This document shows positions 59,501-64,000 of a stretch of 64,000 bases of DNA, in pieces. The notes beneath the pieces are model-generated. The model made no database searches. It saw only the letters and a list, made by a program, of their open reading frames with translations, and was not told where the DNA came from. Position 1 is the stretch's first letter. Each line of letters starts with the position of its first letter. The translations under genes were made by a program, and so were the position numbers. This DNA is from Rhynchospora pubera (taxonomy: Eukaryota; Streptophyta; Magnoliopsida; Poales; Cyperaceae). The stretch spans positions 63,898,251-63,962,250 of the forward strand of contig CM051463.1 of NCBI GenBank assembly GCA_028095005.1. Direction: 5' to 3'.

Positions 59501-61266
59501 GGAAATAATAGAAAAAACATCCCTAAAACTTTGTTATTTCGGAGTAAACCAATGTTGTTAGCACATGCAGAGGCAGAACTGCAGAAGTAAAGAGTGACTG
59601 GTGGCGACAAACCAAAGACTTAACTGCCTCACAGATTTTCTGTGGATTAAATATAGGAACTCATAAATTGCACAATATCTAAGAATAGCATTCTTCATCA
59701 CCTTGAGTGTGGTGCCTATACGCTTAGTGTACATTGACATTGTCTATAAATATAACCAGGGATCCTAAACTGCAAACCCTGTATCTTTCTATGAGCACTA
59801 ACAAACAAAAAGAATGTTAAATTTTGAGGCCATACTCTGATCAGTGACTCGTTGATTTCCTCTTACAGCTTTGACAGCTTCCCTTAACTTATTCTCGTCC
59901 AATTGTAGATCCTTCAATAATTGTTGCCCAAATCTTTTGTCAGAAGTAAATGCTAGCAAAAAGTGTTCAACTGACACAAAATCATCATTGAACTCCTTTT
60001 TGTACTTCTTTGCATTGTCAAAAATTGTCACCAGACCCTGGCCCACTACAGGTCCACTTGTGTCCCCAGACACCTATGAATGAAAGGAAATATCAAATGA
60101 GATGAGAGAAACCATAATAGTTTCATTACAAGAACTGATGGATCCTTGCCCTGCCAAGCAACAGTTGGAAAAGGTAAAACTGTACTGACCACTATGTACT
60201 GGTTGGATACTTTATAATTCTTTTCATTGCTTCAATTCTTTTTCTTGAAAAAGTTTTCTCTTCTTCCTGTGTAGTTTTTCATAATTTTCTATTGTGGATT
60301 TTGTAAACACCATGTTTTTTAATTATTTTTTTTATTTTATTGTGAGCACTGTGGTAAGGTAACCTTTTGTGGACCATTTGATCTCATTAAGAGAATTAGT
60401 AAATTTTCACATCCTTTCATTTCAAGGGTTTTTTGTTCGTTTGTTTTGAAACATACAAATAATGTTTTGGTCCTTTTATTAAAGGCAAATACTCAGGATT
60501 TCACCATACAATCTTCACAACAACAAACAGTAAATAAGGACCATAAAATGAAAGCACAGTAGTCAGTACAATGTATACCTTAGGTTGCCTAGAGATAAAA
60601 TCATCTGTAGCTTGCAACACCGACGTGTTGTCAACTCCAGCCTTGGTAAAAATTCTTCGAGCCAACCCGTCTTTCTGTTCTAGAAGAGCTTTCATCAAAT
60701 GCTCAGACTCCATTACCTGTTGTTTGCTGGTTCGTGCAGCTTCAACTGCACCAGCAATCCCTTCCCATGCCATCTCAGTAAAATCCGAGGGGTTAATCTG
60801 AATAAAATGCAAATAATTAAACTTTAGAATAAGAACAATGCTCAACCATTGTAACAATTTCATGTGTACCCCTCATATTAGCCAAATACCTTCTGCTATG
60901 TGCAAATAGGCATGATATTTTTGATGTAATTATGGGTTACACATTGATTTATTATATTATGCAATGAATACAGGGAGAAGTTGGTGTTCTTATAACCTGA
61001 GAGGAGGTGCCTTGACTGTAAAGGGAGGGATTGGTGGCATGGAAATGGCGAGTGAAGAGAAGCGCGTTTCCTCTCAAAGCATCTCGTAATCCCAAACGAG
61101 TTCTCTCGGCTGAGAAAAAAGAGGTGGCGCATTGGAGGAAGGGGTGAACAGTGGCGGATGAAACAGCTGGGAGTGTGTAGTGCCGAAGCGCACCGCCTCG
61201 GCGCGCAGCTGCCACGTAGGCATAGGCTGATCTGGCAAGCCGCTTTGCTGTGGCCGAACGGGCCAT
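53519..61266 (-). CDS. CLPB4: CLPB4, mitochondrial Hsp100/ClpB disaggregase (10 exons)
   Basis: Two-domain AAA+ ATPase that threads proteins out of aggregates with Hsp70, in mitochondria in known plants. Exons: 61266-60997, 60797-60579, 60073-59836, 59138-58943, 57961-57907, 57762-57612, 57145-56837, 56553-56288, 55581-54652, 53809-53519. They join in frame to 974 residues (the family is about 965). Residues 1-90 are rich in Arg, Ala and Ser with few acids, like an organelle presequence. The Clp N-domain follows. NBD1 has Walker A GEPGVGKT (296-303), pore loop KFRG (340-343) and Walker B LFIDE. The coiled M-domain is about 480-610. NBD2 has Walker A GPTGVGKT (699-706), pore loop GYVGY and Walker B VVLFDE. 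No ClpP-docking loop was seen. Residue choices throughout favour CLPB4 over the plastid paralogue CLPB3. ATG 61266 is preferred; an in-frame upstream ATG at 61602 lacks presequence character. Confidence 0.96.
57160..57350. repeat. Tandem duplication with G-run in CLPB4 intron 6
   Basis: ATTTGATCTGATAAAGTAGT and the following ACACAAAAACTGGG occur twice, offset by 99 bp, each followed by CACACTAATAG. The second copy is interrupted by 19 G residues (57297-57315). A third partial unit (TAGCTTTGAGCAGCCTTTGG) follows at about 57369. Confidence 0.8.
58052..58634. mobile_element. Long-inverted-repeat MITE in CLPB4 intron 4
   Basis: Left GGATTCACATCCTCTACAGC; right in complement GGATTCACATCCTTTACAGC. 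The arms extend over about 130 bp (GTACCGTCCAGCCAAG, TTTAAAATTCAAATATTAAA, TTGTTCAA.TTTACAGGC). The right arm carries an extra tandem copy of CTTGGCTGGACGGTACAGCC (58554 and 58580). The centre has a second nested inverted pair around AAATTTGGAGTCGATTTGAT. Confidence 0.75.
59210..59400. mobile_element. hAT MITE in CLPB4 intron 3
   Basis: CAGGGGCGGAGCTAG at the left and CTAATAGGGTGG... in the complement of the right, whose outermost bases are CAGGGGCGGAGCTA: a near-perfect TIR. CATGCTGG / CATGCTGA flank it (7 of 8 identical). Contains two G-rich tracts. Confidence 0.88.
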
Positions 61267-61569
61267 TGAAGAGACAGAGAGAGAGAGAGAGAGGGTTTTA
61301 GACTCGGAACAGAGGTTTATTAAACAGTGTGCCTTGCGGAGAAAGCACTGAGAAAAAAAAAGGAGTAGACCGTAGAAGAAGGGAGAAGGATGGTTTTGCA
61401 AATGGGTCTCTAGAAAGTTATAATTAAGAATTGTACTCCCTGGAATTTGCAAAGTGTACGTTGAAGTCCTTATGTTGTAATACAAACTTTGGAGAGGGTG
61501 TAGGTATAAATTTTCTGCCCAAAGGTGCAGAGAAAATGAGAAACACCGAGAAAAGAAGGGAATTCTGTG

Positions 61570-61587
61570 GAAGCTTGGAGAACGTTC
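61570..61587. promoter_or_regulatory. Heat-shock-element-like array
   Basis: GAAGCTTGGAGAACGTTC contains GAA, TTg, GAA, TTC at exact 5-base spacing, i.e. four alternating nGAAn units with a single mismatch. It lies about 305 bp from the CLPB4 ATG and 343 bp from the RPL35 ATG. Heat-shock factors bind such arrays, and ClpB genes are classical targets. Confidence 0.6.
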
Positions 61588-61879
61588 CAATTTCCGAATC
61601 ATCTTTTGCAGTGGAAGTGGGGCCTACAGCCTACTGAGTAGTGAGTACTGAAGACACGACACCCGTCATTGGTCATTGGACTAGCCCAGTCCCAAGGCCC
61701 AGAAATTTTTCAATGCTTTACAATCCGGCCCATACAAAAATAACGGACTCTCAAATTATCTTTAAATGGAGAGGATTCCGCAATCAATCTCTTCCTTTTC
61801 TATCCACAGAGAGGTTCGAGGCCAATTCCTTCGCTCAAAGCAGAACCAGAGTCGGATAAGCTTCAAAATAAACGAATAA

Positions 61880-61887
61880 TATAAATA
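61880..61887 (+). promoter_or_regulatory. Possible TATA box of RPL35
   Basis: TATAAATA, 43 bases before the RPL35 ATG; this would imply a very short leader of about 15-20 bases. Confidence 0.4.
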
Positions 61888-61929
61888 CTATCAGTACATT
61901 AGAAAGGAGAAGAGAAAATTTCATTGAAA

Positions 61930-63978
61930 ATGGCGTTATCAATTTGTTTCAGTAGGTTCTCTCTTTCCCTCTCACCTCCCCATTTCTCTTCCACTGGAGG
62001 TCGGCTCTCGCCTTCTCCAATGGCTGTCCATTTGAAGAAGAGCGCCAACCTCTCCAATCTCTTCGCTGGTTCTTCCCTTTCGTTGGCAAAGAACTTCTCT
62101 CCGCTCTCTATTCCAACGCAGAAGCACTCAAAGCTCACTGTTTTCGCCAAGAAAAAGGGATACAAAATGAAGACCCACAAGGTAAACTATCTACATTTTT
62201 TAATTTACATTGGAATCCAAAGTAATTTTATGGGTAAAATTTGCTTGCTCTAATTGAATAGTACCTTTTACCTATTGGGAATGTTGGCCTTGTTTCTAAT
62301 GGGATAATACAAGTAACTTTTAGAAAAAGATAAAAAAGATATGAAGCAGCATTAATTTTTGTTTATTATTGCTATTGTTTCTACATTTTAATACCACGAT
62401 GAAATTGCCTTCTGGATTGGTTATTGGTAAGAAGATATGAAGATTCTTATCATTGAAGCCATATTTATGAAAATGTATATTATCAACATTTCTTATCATT
62501 GAACGAATTGAGAAGCGAATCACAGCGTTGCAATGTTATATTGACAAAATGGCATTCTTTCCTGTTTTAGTGGATGCTATTTCCCTTCTTATTTTCCTGC
62601 GTATAATTAATGGCCAAATTCAGGGGTGGCACTAGAAAAATAATTTGAAGGGGACAAATTTACATTTTTTTTTTAAGGGGCCAAGCTGCATATTTGTGTA
62701 TATCTAGATTAAATTTTCCTTGTAAAATCCCAAGCTTAGAGGAGGCAAGCCCACCATGGCCTTCCCACTGGTTCTGTTACTGGCCAAATTCTCCTTCTAT
62801 AGCTTGTGATGTTATAGTTACTGGATATCCTTATGAGTTTCTATGCTCACAATTTTCCTGGATATCCTATCATACATTATTAAGTAAGAATCCAATGTTA
62901 TTGCTTTAGGTATTCAAATAAACATTAGACAGCTAGATTACTATATGTTAACAGAAAACGACATCTTGCATAGTTGGCTAAGGCATTGCTCTTCCTGGGT
63001 GAGATGGAACGTTCAAAATCCAGTGCAGTCCACTGAGGTGATTTGAGGGCTTTAACCCACGCCGAAAAGAAAATCTGAAAAATGTAGTACCAATCTTTAC
63101 TGTACCATGTACCTATATGGTATTTATCTATTTGGACCACCTTTCCAATTCATTCGACCATCTGATATGGTGATTTGTAAGCAATAACTTTGCTCACAAA
63201 TGGTGTACAAAACCTCAGTTGCACAACTTAGCGGAAATGCAAAATGAATGAAACAAAACAATTGGTAGAAACACAAATGTCTTGGATTTTTCTAATGTAC
63301 TGTTATTCTTTTTATAATTTCAGGCTTCCGCAAAGAGGTTTCGAGTGACTGGTACAGGAAAAATAGTGAGAAGGCGTGCTGGTAAGCAGCACTTGTTAGG
63401 AAAAAAGAATACCAAAAGGAAGAACCGCCTCTCCAAAATGGTACAATTTACTTAATCAACAGTTTCTAAAATTATATGCTGGTTGCTGGTTTCCATGCAG
63501 TGTTTTTTTTACCATGTGATTATGCTTAGTAAAAAAATGTGCGTATTTTGTTCTTATTTACTATGTCAAATTATATTAAATATGACTATTAAAATCTGCT
63601 TCAAAAAGAAAAAAAAAACAAAAAGACAAACAGGTATTAAAATGCATTTGTATTGTGTTATCATTAGTTCTGGTTGGACCAGTCATTTTAGGCTAAGCTG
63701 CTTGCTCTGCCTAAATTCATTTTTGATGCGTCTTAAGCCTCATTTAGAATGTGAAGAAAGGATTATAAAATATATTCAGTTGCAAATTATCGAGTTTTTG
63801 TAAGCTCTAGAAATTAAATGTAGTAAACCTTTTATTAATAAAAGTGTATAATGTTTCTATTTTCTAAGGTCTAAGAATATCTTTCTTTTTTTCCTAACAG
63901 ATACAAGTGAACAAAAGTGACTATGACAATGTGACAGGCGCGTTGCCCTACCTCAAGGTCAACCGAAAGGCAAATTGA
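61930..63978 (+). CDS. RPL35: Plastid 50S ribosomal protein L35 (bL35c)
   Basis: Nuclear gene for a small basic protein of the chloroplast large ribosomal subunit. Exons 61930-62181, 63324-63440 and 63901-63978, all phase 0, give 148 residues (plant homologues are about 145). Residues 1-73 are Ser/Leu-rich with basic residues and almost no acids, a stromal transit peptide, probably cleaved after VFA. The mature part begins KKKGYKMKTHKASAKRF and contains the L35 signature GKIVRRRAGKQHLL and KRKNRLSK. The ATG at 61930 is the first in the frame. It is transcribed divergently from CLPB4. Intron 1 carries a hAT MITE. The 3' UTR runs off the window. Confidence 0.96.
62621..62782. mobile_element. 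hAT-type MITE in RPL35 intron 1
   Basis: Begins CAGGGGTGGCACTAG and ends, complemented, CAGTAACAGAACCAG (weakly matched ends). GCCAAATT is duplicated at 62613-62620 and 62783-62790, an exact 8-bp hAT target duplication. Confidence 0.78.
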
Positions 63979-64000
63979 CACTTCTGCTCTGAATTTTTTT

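Larger units (their letters stand above)
61267..61929. promoter_or_regulatory. Bidirectional promoter region between CLPB4 and RPL35
   Basis: 663 bp separate two divergent start codons. It includes both leaders, a (GA)n/(CT)n tract at about 61275-61293 next to the CLPB4 start, and the heat-shock-element-like array listed separately. Confidence 0.7.

Noticed and set aside
53519..61266. ClpB as bacterial contamination
   Set aside because: Nine GT-AG introns, a presequence and plant-type sequence show that it is a nuclear plant gene.
61267..61602. In-frame upstream start that would lengthen CLPB4 by 112 residues
   Set aside because: The added sequence is aromatic/Ser-rich with no conservation, whereas the ATG at 61266 opens a typical presequence. 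It also overlaps the probable promoter.

Overview
This is nuclear DNA of a flowering plant. Every protein-coding gene is split by GT-AG introns. The genes include a plastid ribosomal protein with a transit peptide, a mitochondrial Hsp100/ClpB, a group IIa WRKY factor and a POLAR-like protein, and the AT-rich DNA between them is crowded with plant-type transposable elements. I cannot name the species from the sequence alone.

Layout. 1-8.1 kb is gene-free and holds palindromic MITEs, an Ac/Ds-like hAT relic and Tourist-like MITEs. 8.8-18.1 kb (minus strand) is a complete 19-exon gene for TAF5, the WD40 subunit of TFIID; its largest intron carries a Mutator-like element with 9-bp target duplications. 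18.3-37 kb is a transposon-rich desert: LINE remnants, a 2.3-kb non-autonomous Copia-type LTR element in minus orientation with near-identical LTRs, more Tourist-like MITEs and more palindromes. 37.3-38.9 kb (plus) is a five-exon WRKY40-type gene. 43.6-46.1 kb is a decayed L1-type LINE with a nested 260-bp hAT MITE. 48.0-49.7 kb is an Ac/Ds-like hAT. 49.84-49.92 kb (minus) is tRNA-Ser(AGA). 50.8-52.6 kb (plus) is a three-exon POLAR-like gene. 53.5-61.3 kb (minus) is the ten-exon CLPB4 gene for a mitochondrial disaggregase. It lies head-to-head with a plastid RPL35 gene (61.9-64.0 kb, plus), and about 660 bp containing a heat-shock-element-like array separates the two start codons.

The genes do not form one pathway; this is ordinary plant gene order. 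The nearest thing to a functional pairing is the shared CLPB4/RPL35 promoter (mitochondrial protein disaggregation and plastid translation). I did not find a clearly new biological system. The observation I think most likely to be undescribed is a set of at least seven long palindromic elements that share an inner core (motif CCGATCCAAACCGT and its complement) but have quite different ends; several sit inside (TA)n microsatellites. Exon borders were read by eye from reading frame, splice consensus and protein-family continuity. All five coding gene models join in frame from ATG to stop.
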